Below, piece after piece: positions 34,919-47,554 of a DNA stretch of 64,000 nt. The notes under the pieces were generated by a model, which saw only the letters and a program-made list of their open reading frames with translations, ran no database searches and was not told the origin of the DNA. The position numbers and the translations under genes are program-made. This DNA is from Primula veris. Its lineage: Eukaryota > Streptophyta > Magnoliopsida > Ericales > Primulaceae. Numbering within the stretch: position 1 is the first letter of the stretch; each line of letters opens with the position of its first letter. The stretch is from the NCBI GenBank assembly GCA_963682055.1, contig OY821750.1, positions 14,510,501 through 14,574,500 of the forward strand, given 5' to 3'.

Positions 34919-36109
34919 TGAAATTCCTATCCGCAGTTCTAGTTGCTGTAAAGCTGATGGTTGCAACTGTCTGATGAACAATGAATGTCTATAACTTTAA
35001 TAGTAAAAGAACACAGACATTTGTAACGAAGTTCACCCCTCCCGAGCTACGTCTTCGGAGCACTCACTTAGTTTGTAGTATTATTTCAAGCGTACAAAAT
35101 AGGACACAAGACTTATGAAAAAATCTCAGACTCCCTCTACATTTTCCTGCTTATCACTATTTTGCTATTACCAAATAACGACTACTTATAAACAATAACA
35201 TCCCGTCATTGTTACTCTCGTATTTTTAACTCACGTGTATTCTCTCTAAGATAAGTTCTTTATAAGTTTAGAACGCATAATATTTTACAAGCAAGTATGA
35301 GAGTATTTATAAAAATAAAAGTCTTTCAAATCTTCGCATTTCTTTTCTTCTACCTTTAAGAATCTCGCTGCCCATTGAATGAGGATTTGATCGACATCTT
35401 TGTAAGATATTTTAGAGATTAATCTTGTTATGAACACATGGCTATTTTAGCTCCAAAATATCTTAAGAAATTCGGCTGACTTTGCTTGTAATAAGGAGTT
35501 TTAGTTGGCTCCTTTTTAGGAGATAAACTCCTTCCAATCGTCAAGATATCTTGTCTATAATTCAGATAATTCCAGCACAAACAAATCTAAACAAATTTGT
35601 TAGTACAAGGTTGTATATATCTTGAAGTAAGAGATAATATCTTTTTGATAGTTTTATATGTAGAACAATACATCTATAAAAGATTCAAACTTATACTTAG
35701 CAAATCAATATCTAATCATCCGTACAAGATTGATCTTGTGATGAAAAAGAAAAGTTTTATTTGGCAAATTTTAATGAATGGAGCAAATCTTTTCATAAGG
35801 TAATATCTTCTTAAAAATAAATCTCTCATAGTTTGAAAATATAATTAGCTCTCTTTAATACACATATACTCTAAAAACATATATCATATCTGTATACAAA
35901 ACGTGAGAATATCATGTGCCAATATTCTGCAAATCTACTAAAGGGAGAAAACATAGATTTCTGCAGAATCTGCATAAGCAGGATGCAACTGCAGTTGCAA
36001 CTGCCAGTTGTAACCAGTAACTTTCCTGCAAGCATAAAACAAGTATTTTGGCGTAATCCAATATGACAACAAATTAAGTAGCTTTAACAAGTCACCTTAA
36101 GTTCTAACA
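34919..36109 (-). repeat. Copia B 5' LTR
   Basis: 1,191 bases with TG/CA ends. It is the intact partner of 28683-29496 and shows the uninterrupted site (single CTGAT at 34956-34960) into which Cassandra jumped in the other LTR. It carries GTTGCAAC at 34961-34968 and 35994-36001. Confidence 0.9.
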
Positions 36110-37170
36110 AATTCTTTAATTAATATTACTATTACTGTTCTCTCTCATTAAGAATGAAGTGGTCTTATTCTGATCATTGACGTAGTGTGACATTAATTAA
36201 AAGTACTATGCATAATGAGATTATGTAGAATAGGGACGCGATGCAATTTTGTTTATGTTAATTTCCGTTAAACATTGAAACGATTTATTATATTATTGTT
36301 GGTCATATATAATATAACCTTAATCCTGAGTTATTAGTAGACTGCTATTCATGAAATTATATTTTTTGATTTATAAGAATGGATTTGATATTACTAAGTC
36401 TAAACTCTTGTACTTTGGTAATGTAATAATTGAGTAGTCAGGAATTCTAATATTATCAGATGGAATCCCCTCATTCGATCGTAAGAAGCAGATAAATAAT
36501 TCTCTCGAGTATTGATTTAAAGTTTGAACTGTTAGTCCGCACAGTATATGAAATGTTCATAGATATACATGTTCATTGGAAATGAAGGGCATTCGAGGAT
36601 AAAACAATAATTAGAGAGGTTAACGGATTAACCTAACTCTAATTGTGAATTATTTGTAGAGGGTTAATTTATATGTAATGACTACATCAATGGACCACTT
36701 GCGAAGTAAAAATATATCTATAATATTCAAGAGTGCAATTTTATATTTTTAATGGAGTAATACTAGAATTAATAAATAGATATTAATTAAAATAGTTTGA
36801 TTAATTTTCTATTTATTAGAGCTTGAAATTATAGATCCACACGTCCCGTTTGCTAAATATGATCATATCAATCTGACAGATGGAATTAATAAAGATTTTA
36901 TAAATGTTCTCTGCTTGTCAATCTGAACTACAATTCTAGTTTGACTTATAAGTTTTAATTGATAATATATACCAAAGTCATATACTAAGATAAAGGTTAT
37001 CTAAGTGGACATTGATTGGATAAATGTTATCTAGTTTTTGTTATCGTCATGGAGTTGTACGTGAGGTGAATACGGACAGAATAATAAAATAAATATAAAA
37101 TAGTTTTGTATTGCACTCATATTGGCCGAGCATATATTGATAGAGGAAAAAACTGTTTTCTCTTGGTGAC
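36110..37170 (+). repeat. Family A LTR, second part (A2)
   Basis: Resumes the A2 LTR after copia B. From 36112 to about 36850 it matches the complement of 3178-2455 of A1, for example CATTAAGAATGAA, CTTATTCTGATCATTGACG and AACTCTAATTGTGAATTATT. To the right of about 36850 the A1 copy has no partner, so the end near 37170 is a guess. TTGGCGCCC at 37177-37185 resembles a gypsy primer site but does not fit a copia element. Confidence 0.7.
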
Positions 37171-37233
37171 AATTTCTTGGCGCCCACACACCATCAAATT
37201 AATACGGGATTTAGCAACCAAGGCTAGGGTATT

Positions 37234-37437
37234 CACTGCCAAAAAAAAATCCATATACCAACAGTTTAGTTACAGTTTGTCTGATATTATACGGCTTGTT
37301 GCTGAACTTTAGTAAAAGTATAACAACAATTTCTGTTGCTAAGTGCTGATAACTGTTACTATACTGTGGCTGAATTTTCTGCAACAAACCGTATAGTAAC
37401 AGACTAATTGTTGCTATCCGGGTATTTTTTTATAGTG
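37234..37437. mobile_element. CACTA-type MITE, 204 bp
   Basis: The left end is CACTGCCAAAAAAAAATCC and the right end complement is CACTATAAAAAAATACCC. The flanks are ATT on both sides (37231-37233 and 37438-37440), the 3-bp duplication expected for CACTA transposons. Subterminal TTGCT, AACAG and ACTATA words recur in both orientations. No coding frame is present, so it is non-autonomous. Confidence 0.85.
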
Positions 37438-37440
37438 ATT

Positions 37441-39410
37441 CGGGGTTTTCACGGTAACTACTTGTTCTATCATTCCTTCTTCCGGAAAGTGTAATTCTTA
37501 CTATTATTTTATATATTTAATTAAAAGGATTGTTTAATATAATCTACTGTTCTGAATAAAAGTTTAACAAAATTTTGTTGTTTAACAACGCCCTTCCGCT
37601 GAGGTAAAATGCTTTAAACCAACAGTTTGATCCCAAAATCATTGTGTATGGTAAATCATTTTTCTCTTATTCATCAGATTTAGTTTTTTGGTCGATCATA
37701 AAAATATAATAAAAAAAATAAAGATCTCCAACGTTGCTTGTTTAGGACATAGTAGCTTCTGCTATACGTTCAAAAAACTACAAACCTCAACCCTTTGATT
37801 TAACTTCTAATCTAACATAAATTAGGAAGGTCAAAAATCAATATAGAATACGCAATTGCTATTATATCTACCAAAAAAAAACAAAGAAATTGGAGTTAAC
37901 ATGTTACTTCATATACTTTATAGAAGCATCGATAGGAATTGCATCACATCCAGAATTTAAGGACTCATGAAACATATGAGATTTTTGAATAAAATACAGC
38001 AATAAGGTTATTTGGATATTTCTGAACACTGATTTACACGTACGTTTTGATCGTAAAATACATTTGACATATAATCTGGTAATGTAAATGAGTTGGTAGC
38101 GCAATAAGATTTTGTGTTTGTTGTTCTACACATCTGATAACTTAGTTTATATACTAAAATATGGTTTTATATTTGGGACATTTACGATTGCATTGTGCAA
38201 CATGCGTACTATTATGATTTCTAAGTATTGTCATTATCTATAATATCTATAAGTACTTTTCTTAAAAATACATTCTTGTAATCTATGTGAACATTATAAT
38301 TTAACAGGACGCCAAATGACCTTGGTATGAATTATTTTCAAAGTAAGCTAATACTTATCGCTTAGTTAATATTGTGATTCTCATTTGAAATAAATATAAA
38401 AGAAGATCACGTTTGAGTGTGATCTCTTTGGTGATCTCCCCTTGATTGAGTGTGAGATCCACAAAGCAGTAAGTGTAATTATCTCGAACCATTAATGGTC
38501 CCTGCACTAATTACATAATTGCATATTAATATAGAACGAAATATTAAATCATCGTGCATGTACTTTTGATTTATGATAACTCAAAAATAGAAAACAATTA
38601 AATTAAATTATATTTTATTATATATGCATGTTACACAATGCAAATGTGATGTCCCAATACATAATCTTAGATTAGTATAAAAACTAAGCAATCAGATGTG
38701 AGCAGCACGAGTGTAAATCTTTTATCCCCTATTCTCTATCCCTTCCGTGCTCTCTTGCTTATTTTCACTTAAATTTTAAATTTTCATAACTTATACCACA
38801 AATTTATAAGTTTTTATATTATATTGTATTCAAAATTTCAAACATTTGAACATAATATTATTTTAGATAATTTTTTTAATATTCAATGTTTAATTTACAG
38901 TAATTTATACATTTATTCCAAAATAAATTTTGTGTGGATTTTTAAAAAAAAATAATTATTGGAATGTATTGATACATGTATTATAGTAATTGTATAATTT
39001 TTTTCAAGTTTTTTAGAAATTTTTTTTGGATAAAATAAACAAGGGGACACGAAAGATTTGGACTCGAGCAACACACACACAAAACCCACTTGTACCACCA
39101 ATTTTATCTCCCATTTCTTGTTTATATGTCTAATGTCTTCTACGATCAAGACATGCAAATCATTGTTAAGAAATATCGATGTAACCTTGTCACTGAATTT
39201 ATGCCAAAAATCTCTATATATTTCATGAATCTTTAAATTCCCGATGGGTAATCAAAATGTATCAATGTGGTCAAATTCCTGTTGGTGCTTTCGTAAAGTA
39301 TGAATTGACATATGAACTATGTTTTTTTTGTCTAGTTTAACAATTACATATTCAATATTGATTTTTGACCTTCCTAATTTATGTTACATATTCAATAAGG
39401 ATGCACCATA
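37441..39410. other. AT-rich non-coding interval
   Basis: No coding frame, RNA gene or repeat boundary was recognised. Short repeated GTGATCTC words occur near 38405-38455. The plus- and minus-strand frames here are short and AT-driven. Confidence 0.5.
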
Positions 39411-40952
39411 CTTTGTGTCACGACCTGGATTTCCGAAAAAACACGGTTTGTGAATTTAATAAAAGGGTTTTTGAATAAAATTGCATGAAAATAGAGTTCA
39501 AAAGAAAAGTTGTAAATTTTGGCATGACCTCTGTGTATCTAGCTATTTCCACAAAACAAAACCTGTTCAAGCAACAAAGTATAATTGCATAAAAAAATTC
39601 ATCAATTGTAATTATAAAACGATCCAAAAGGGATAAAACTCATATTCAACCGTGTGCACATGTTAACACAAATCACCTGGTTTAAATGAATAAGTCTAAA
39701 CAATAAAACTTGTGACATCCGCTTATTAGGCCAAACAGGCTCAACTAACAAATATTCCCAAAATAAATAAAATGTCTATCGAGCACTACGAAAATTGTAT
39801 GCAGTTAAGGAAAAATCATGGGCAGTCAACTTTAAGCATTCTCATAGTTTACACCAGCACCTGTACATCGACACAGAACAAAATGTACAGAAAACAAGTA
39901 GAGGAGGTAAGAAAACAATTTTTCTTTAAACGTGGAGCGTGTATCTAAGCACACACAATATACTAATGTGGCAGATTATGACACAATCGGTAATGAGCAC
40001 ATCCAAATACACTGTAATCAACACACATGCGTATTCGATCAAAAATAAAGTTTAATCACCTGGACACACCATCTACTAACACTATAATATGGCCAACACT
40101 GTCTCACTTAGACGGAGAAACGCGTCTAATTGGGGCCGGTTTTTAGAGGGGCTAACCTCAAGGTACCGATTTTTTTCTTGCGCAATTTAATACTATAGGT
40201 AACACATGTCTATAGTCCGATGCATGTAACACACGTCTACATCTCACCGTAGGTAACACACGTATACATGACAAACTTGTTCCAACTTACATGATAAAAA
40301 TAAGTACACATCAGCTTGTCACCTCATCGTACTTATACGTGAGCACAGTCAATTATCACCCTATGTTCATATTCCAATTCACACAAAACAATGCAGTTTC
40401 ATATCAACACACCATAAACAGAACCCACAACTAGATTATCTAACAACTTATGTAATAATATGAGATATCAAATATAACAAAGACAATAATAATACACTTT
40501 TAAAAATAAAATCAATTTCTTCCCCCTTACCGAAACAAACGAGTGCTCGTTTGTAAAAACTACCAAACTCGAGTCGTACAACCTAATCAGACATGGAAAA
40601 CCTAGAGACAGTCCTTAAATAGCCCCTATTATGTTATTAAAATAAGGTACGAATCAATATAAAAGATCAAATTCGGATTAAGAGCAAAACACCCAAAACC
40701 AACTTTTTTTTGTAAAATTTAAAATTAGGGTAGCAGGCTTACACAGGTAAATAGAGCTCCGAAAGTAGGTTAAGAAAATATAATCACGTGCGAAAAACCG
40801 ATTCCGATCGACCTCAAAAACACCCTAAACACCACTGCGTGAAAACCAAAAACTCACAATATGCACTTCCCTCTCTGGACTTGATCGTCGGCGTTACCAG
40901 CGAAAATCTCCAGTCAAAACTCTCCCTCTCTCGCTGGGAGAATCTCTCCGGC

Positions 40953-40955
<3 letters not shown>

Positions 40956-40991
<36 letters not shown>
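40956..40991. repeat. TA microsatellite in solo LTR G1
   Basis: A run of TATA dinucleotides between GGCGTG and GCGTGTG. Confidence 0.9.
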
Positions 40992-40993
<2 letters not shown>

Positions 40994-41277
40994 TGTGTAT
41001 ATGAATATCTATTTACTGTATATGTTTTATAGAGAAAATTAAGGATTAGACCATGAAAACAAAAGTATTTAAGGATTGGTCCGGATATAAAATTTAATTA
41101 AGGATTGGATCATTATTTCTGAAACTAATTAATGATTGATCCATTAATCATTAAATATAAAAACTTTTCCAATTCTATTTATCTGATTAATCATTTTCTC
41201 TCTCTAAAAAAAAACCGCGTTCCAGAGAAAACAATTTTCTCCCCCAAATCTCTCTCTCTACATACATACATACACAC

Positions 41278-41394
<117 letters not shown>

Positions 41395-41397
41395 ATT

Positions 41398-41502
41398 TTG
41401 CTGCCGCTCCTCCGTCGCTCCCTTCACCTCCGCCGCTGCCGTCGGAGGTTCGCTCCTCCTCCCTCTCGTCGTCGCAAGCGGTCTGCCTCCACCGCCGCAT
41501 GT
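41398..41502 (+). other. GC-rich gene-fragment-like patch inside the long-TIR element
   Basis: Codon-like triplets (GCCGCTCCTCCGTCGCTCCC) form an island in very AT-rich DNA. It looks like a captured coding or leader fragment, as in Pack-MULEs. Its source cannot be named. Confidence 0.4.
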
Positions 41503-41620
41503 GTATATATGTATATATCTATGTATATATGTATATATCTATGTATATATGTATATATCTATGTATATATATGTATATGTATATCTATATATATATATAT
41601 ATATCCTCTACTGCTGTAAA

Positions 41621-41918
41621 AGTTCAGACTGTTTATATATATATATATATATAAAAGTTCAGACTGTTTTTCATATATATATATATAAAAGTTCAGACTG
41701 TTTTTTATATATATATATATAAAAGTTCAGACTGTTTTTTATTTTTCAGACTGTATCATCTACTGCTGTAACAAATTTTTTTAAAAACAGTCTGAACCAA
41801 AAACAGTCTGAATTTTTTTAAGTCATTTTAAAAACAGTCTGAACTATTTTTAAGTCATTTTAAAAACAGTCTGAATTATTTTAAAAACAGTCTGAACTAT
41901 TTTCAAAACAGTCTGAAC
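41621..41918. repeat. Direct-then-inverted AGTTCAGACTGTTTTT cluster
   Basis: The forward unit AGTTCAGACTGTTT starts at 41621, 41656, 41690 and 41724 (period 34-35), with a partial unit at 41745. The reverse unit ACAGTCTGAA starts at 41787, 41803, 41834, 41866, 41887 and 41908. A transcript could fold into a long imperfect hairpin. Confidence 0.9.
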
Positions 41919-42476
41919 TGTTTTTTTTTTTGCGTTTTCGGATTTTTTTTGATTTTAGATTTTTGTTGATTTTTTGGGATTTTTTTTTTGATTTTTTGGG
42001 ATTTTTAAAAAAAAAATCGTGTTTTTTCGGGGTTTTGCCTCTTTTAATTTTATTTTTTGATTTTTCATATTTTTTTGATTTTTTCATTTTTGCATTTTTA
42101 TTTTCTGGAATTTTTTCATTTTTTCTTAATTTTTACATTTTTATTGGTTAGTTAGGGAAAATAGACCAATCCTTAATTAATTTCAGTTTCATGGACCAAT
42201 CCTTAAATATTTTTGTTTTCATGGTCCAATCCAAAATTTACCCTGCTTTAACCTTTTCTTTTTCTTTTTGTTTTTATTACTTTACTACACTAGTCCACTT
42301 ACTTATAATATCGTACCAATTACCCCCAAACTATCAGATGCACTCTATTAAATATCCCAGGCATATATGCCTATACATATATTTCACACAATAAATTAAC
42401 ACACAAAAATGTAATATCACTATTTTCTTAATAAAATCAATAATAAACTACTGAATTTCCGATACGCTACACTTTG

Positions 42477-43529
42477 GAAAAAAAAGAAGAAGATGTACCA
42501 TACAAATAATGATTGTGTGGTCAAAAGTAAATATAAAAATAACTTTGGTGATTTATAATTTGCAAAGAATTTGGGTCTCATTATCAATGTATATATCCAA
42601 CCTTGATTTTAAGATGATCCGTACCAACAATTGGTTTAAGAAAATACACGTCTCTTTTATGTAATTGTCCAATGATCCAATCCGTTACAACCTATAAAGT
42701 AGATGTAACTATTTGTTTTAATCTCTAGAATTCATCACAACATATCATTTCCTTTTTAACTAAAACCGGTTAGGAGGATTCTTTTAAGTGTATTTGGTAA
42801 AATTTTATATTACAATTAAAAAGTGTTTAGTGCTAAAAAAACTGCGATAACGTGCATTATGAAGATTAATTCACTCGCTGATTGTTATCGTGAAGAAAAC
42901 TTCGAAAAACATCATCTTATATAATATAGTTTAGAAAAATCTAAATTTTTTGTTTGATGAAGTTATGTATGTAGGAGATGTTTATTTGTAAGATTTTTTT
43001 TTGTTCATATAATGGTTAATATGGTTTTAAGAGCTCAGGTTGGTAGGCTCATCTTTTCTTGCAATGTCCATGTCTTGTGAAGAGAGAGAAAAATACAAGG
43101 CATGGTAATTTGGATAAGAATTTCGCCTTTGTCATTCAACAAATTGAGTTTATGGTACAAGTAGGCATAACATGCTTAACAAAAAGCCTAAAAATCTCAG
43201 AAATATAAACATAGCTAGATGTAGGAAGCTAAAAAAAGGATGCTTTTTGAAAAAAGTGATGAGAATTTGCATAAGGAAATTACTGCCGGGTTGTTTAAAC
43301 CTATTCTCTGCATGTTAAGCAATAAAGTTTCCTTCATGATAGCGGCTGAAAAATAAATCAAGTGATCTGTTTTTAATTCTTGTTCGTTTTTTGCTCTTCA
43401 CACCTATCGGATGTTGATACTGCCATTCTGTTTATATGCTTGGTAGGCCAAGCTACTTTGTCCTCTCACCAAGTAGGGCAGAGAGAACATGAGAATATCA
43501 CTCAAAATGTATCACAGCATTGTTTTTCA
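42477..43529. other. Unassigned AT-rich interval
   Basis: No gene or repeat end was recognised between solo LTR G1 and the copia D LTR. Confidence 0.45.
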
Positions 43530-46500
43530 TTTTAAGTTAATTACTACATGTATTCACTCCAGATTTAGTTTTTTATAGTTTAGAAAACACATGTAACGTC
43601 TCGGAAATTTTGTACTTTATTATTAATTTTAGTAATAAGATAATGATATTTAGTTTTATGTATGATTACGTATTTGTGTGAAATATATATGTGTGATATG
43701 GAATTGGGTGTATATAATAGTTGTGGGGTGATTTGTATCTTGTAATAAGTGAGTGGACTAATTAGTAAATTACTTATACTAAAACCTAAATATATAGATA
43801 ATACATATACATATTACATATATATATCTACATAGATACATACATACGGAGAGAGATAATAGAAGAGAGAGACCAACGGAGTTGACATAGAGAGAGAGAG
43901 ACGAACGCCGGAGAAGGGGTTTAGGTCGCCGGAAAGGACTGGTCAAGTCTGATCGGCGAGTTTGGTAGTGGTGCGTGGGTTTTTCTCGGGTTTCGGGCAT
44001 CCGGGGTTTGATTCCGTTTCCGGTGCGTTCGGACTCCGTTTTTTACGATTAAATAAATTATTTTGATCTACTCTTCGAGTCCTATCTATCCGTGTAAGCT
44101 GTTTCATCTGATTTTGACTTTTATAAAAACTCATTTTTGGGAATATTTGCTATAATCCGAATTAGGGGCTTTTATATTAATCTGTAGCTCGTTTTAATTA
44201 CATTTTTAGGGCTGTTGAAGGACTGCTTTGACCTGTCCAGATCTTTTTCTAACCGTTGGGTGGGTTTCGGCTTGAGTTTGGGGGTATTTGACAAACGAGC
44301 TCTCGTTTGTGTAGGTAAGGGAGAAGAATATGGTTTCCCTTTAAAGGTGGTTTTGTGTGTTGTTTGTTGTATGCTAAGCTATGTAAAATTGTTAGTGTGT
44401 ATTGCATCATGTTATTGTATTTTGTGTGTTACAGCTTCGTATCGTTATTTTTTTGGTGATTATATTGTGTATGGCGATTTTACTATTTTTATTATAAAAT
44501 GAATTGTGAAAAAAAAGGTGATTTAAATGTGTTATTTAATTAAATGTTTTAAATTTTTTTTAAAAAAAATGTGAAAGTGTGAAAGTGTGACAATGGTGAT
44601 ATCGTGTATACACTTGTCGTGATACCGTGTATACTTTTGTGCTTATGTGTTTATCTAATTAGATCAAATATTATAAAGTGTATTTTATGTTTTATTGTGG
44701 AGTTTACTGTTTTTGTGTTTGGTACTCGGAGTCTTTTATATTTATTTTAGGGATTGCAGTACTAAGTGTTAAGGCGGAGCTGTGTCAGCTTAGGTGAGAT
44801 GCTGGAAACTTGCATAAGGATTAGGTATATTGGTACCATAGGTTTATAGTCCCCTTAAATCCGGCCCCATATCTTTTGTTCACATATTAGTGTCAGAATA
44901 TGGGTGAGGGAACCATTGCACTTTGGGTCCTAGAGCAGAGTGGCTCTAAAAGTGAGTACATGTGAGGCAATGCCGACTTTGTGTTTCGTTGAGTCTTGTT
45001 TTATTTTATTTTATTTTATTATTAATTCAGTTGATATTGATTATATGTTCATTTACTTGTGTTTGCGAGTTATACTTGTTGATTTGTTTTTCGTGCAATT
45101 GCCTTTTGTCAATATTTGCCAAGATATCATATTTGCCAGGTTAGGACTGTGTGTGCTTAGTACCACGCGCCGTTTTTAAAGCGAGATTGTTTTCTTACCT
45201 CATTTCTTTGTTTTCTGTACATTTTGTTCACGATCGATGTACAAGTGCTCACGTAGATGGTGGCGAAGTTTAGAGTGCTTGCATGAGTCTCATTATCATA
45301 TTGCACGTGATCGCGCGCACGCTAGACTTGTTTTTTTGTCATTTTGGTATTAACTCATTTTGAGCCTTAATGGCCTAGTAAGCGTTTAATGCGAGATTAT
45401 TTTTCTTTTGGTTGGAGTAACTTATCTGGTGCACTTGTATATTTTAGATTACGCTATTTTAAAGAATGTCAGCTGGGTTGGATTTGATGTATCTTTGTTG
45501 GATTATTTGGTAATCGTGTTGCGATTTTGTTATGTGTTGTTTCAGACAGATCTAATTTATTGGAAACAAATAGATACGCAAAACTCATGCCGAAATTTTC
45601 TAAAAACGTATTGTTTTGTTTGTGTTGTCATATTTGAACACCGTTGGCTACTCTTAGGTCAATTTAGTGAATCAAATGTGATTATTGGCATGCCCTGAAA
45701 TATTTATTTGGTTCCATTGATTGGCATATTATCGAATGACATTCCGCATGTTTCATGATTTAAATATTTTCCTTTTAAATAATATTCACGACTCGGGTTT
45801 ACTCAAATCTGGGGCGTGACAACACACGTTTTACAAGCAAACCTATTACCTATTTATAAGACAAAAACAATATTCAAGATCTTCATAATTTTTCTTTCTT
45901 CAATCTATCATTCGTCAGATCTACTTGATTGATTTTAACTCTTTTACATTGATCTCTTTCTTCGCATAAACACACGAGATACTTGATACAGATTTCGAGC
46001 TCAATCTTTTTGAAGTCAACAAGATAAAAGATTGCATGATGATGGAGATATTATTATCAATAAAAGAGCACAAAAGATAAAATACTTTTGAAGATAAAAA
46101 TCTTTTCAACATAAAAATAATAACTCCATATTTAGTTTCACTCTATTTAAGTACTAAAAGATTTCGTGAACAGTATAGATTGAAACATGATAAAAACTTG
46201 AAATAAATATGTGATATAATTTAGCTCAATAAAGGAAAGAGATAAAATCTTTTTGAAGATTATATCTTATAAATAAATCTCCATATACTAACTTTGCAAC
46301 TTCCATTCTTTACCACCTAAATATGCTCAACACATATAAATATATCTGTAAACATGTGAGAATGTTTACTGCATACTTTAATTAGTATATTAACTTAAAT
46401 AACAAGTAATGCAGTAATATAGTTTCCTGCGGAACAGCAGGATATAACTATGGTTGCAACTTCACCTGTAATACAAAACTATCTTAATAGTAAATAATAA

Positions 46501-46530
46501 CTTATATTACTTTCTTATGTGAACCTAACA
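43530..46530 (-). repeat. Copia D 3' LTR, split by solo LTR G2
   Basis: Removing 43592-45826 joins TTTATAGTTTAGAAAACACA to CGTTTTACAAGCAAAC. This matches a continuous stretch in the copia C LTR (about 11279-11325), so both pieces are one LTR. The right end ...GAACCTAACA is at 46530, followed by the polypurine complement ATCTCCCCATTTG. The left edge at about 43530 is where similarity fades. It carries GTTGCAAC at 46453-46460. Confidence 0.8.
43592..45821 (+). mobile_element. Gypsy-type solo LTR G2 with target duplication ACACA
   Basis: TG/CA ends (TGTAACGTCTCGG...GGGGCGTGACA) and identical flanks ACACA at 43587-43591 and 45822-45826. It is inverted relative to G1 and shares many segments with it. 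The LTR is 2,230 bases. Minor open frames at 44215-44502 and 44940-45698 have no recognisable domain. Confidence 0.9.
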
Positions 46531-46778
46531 ATCTCCCCATTTGTCATTGAATTTGACAAATAATCCGAGTTTATCAAAGCAGTTTCTCCTGCAAATCACA
46601 TTAGCACATATAGTCCCAATAATGACAGTTATAACTTAAAGCTCCCCCTGCATTTTTAAATTACAGAATCACATATATAAATTTGAGTATTTGCACTTAG
46701 TTACCCTTGCAATTTAGAATTGCATATATCATAGTATACTCAATTTTAACATCCATTAGCATTAAAACAGAGAACTTA
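46531..46778 (-). other. Copia D polypurine tract and start of its 3' region
   Basis: It matches 6748-6990 of copia C. Gypsy E interrupts it after ...GAGAACTTA, and it continues at 56951. Confidence 0.8.
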
Positions 46779-47323
46779 TGTCACGCCCCAAATTCCATAA
46801 ACACGGATATCGAGACATGAACTTTTTAAATAAAAGGAAAACAAAACCTGTTGGTATAAAATTAAAATTTTTAAAAGAAAACATTTGCGAGCTAAAGGAA
46901 CAATCAATCAATTACATAAAAACAAAGTTTGCCAAACACGGCTACAAAACGTAATGATTTTAACAAAGTTAAAAGAAACGAAAAACAACGAATGTAATTT
47001 GTCCGTAGGCTACAACCTTAAAAAGATAGTCTAAGAAAAAGAAAGCAATAGAAAGAAGCCCCGAGCCCATGCGATATCTTGCTAATGCTCCTAACCAAAT
47101 GCCTCAGCCTAAGTTGTACCTGAAATACAAAATTGTAACGGTGAGTCCCACGCACATAACTAGACGGGACGGCACCACAAACACCGTCACTCCATCCCAT
47201 AAATGCAAGAGCTCACAAATTCTATAACGACGATAATCGACGTATAAAAAGAAATATAATAACATTCTACAACTGGATAAATTAAATAAATTAAATAGCT
47301 TCAACACACATCTAAAGCATACA

Positions 47324-47554
47324 TGGACCTCTCACGCCACCTACCCCAGTCCGTAAGGTAGGTCATTCCCTATCCCTTCGGCCGTCTTATGTCCCCAGAA
47401 TTAGGGAGAGACATAGACCATTGCAACAAAAAAGTAGATTTATAGTGCGCACTTGGACCTCTCACGCCACTCGCCCCAGTCCGTAAGACGAGTCATTCCC
47501 TATCCCTTCGGCCGTCTTATGTCCCCGGAATTAGGGAGAGACAGAGACCATTGC
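47324..47554 (+). repeat. Two tandem hairpin-forming 101-base units in LTR E
   Basis: Units at 47324-47424 and 47454-47554 (period 130) share most bases. Each contains an inverted repeat around CCAGTCCGTAA: ACCTACC/GGTAGGT in unit 1 and ACTCGCC/GACGAGT in unit 2. A second stem is possible (TCCCTA/TAGGGA). The same pair is present in the other LTR (55700-55800, 55830-55930), and three units lie in LTR F. Confidence 0.9.

Larger units (their letters stand above)
28683..36109 (-). mobile_element. Copia B: Ty1/copia element inserted in LTR A2
   Basis: Minus-strand element bounded by TG/CA ends (plus strand TGAAATTCC...GTTCTAACA). The flanks are GATTC on the left and AATTC on the right, a 5-bp target duplication with one change. 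The flanking LTR A2 resumes in register on the right side. In element order there are a 5' LTR, a primer-binding site, gag with two zinc knuckles, protease, integrase, RT, RNase H, a short 3' region and a truncated 3' LTR. All coding domains are present in order but broken. The total includes a Cassandra solo LTR. Confidence 0.9.

Noticed and set aside
37177..37185. TTGGCGCCC as a gypsy primer-binding site
   Set aside because: It has the right look for some plant gypsy elements, but no LTR pair or gypsy coding sequence borders it.
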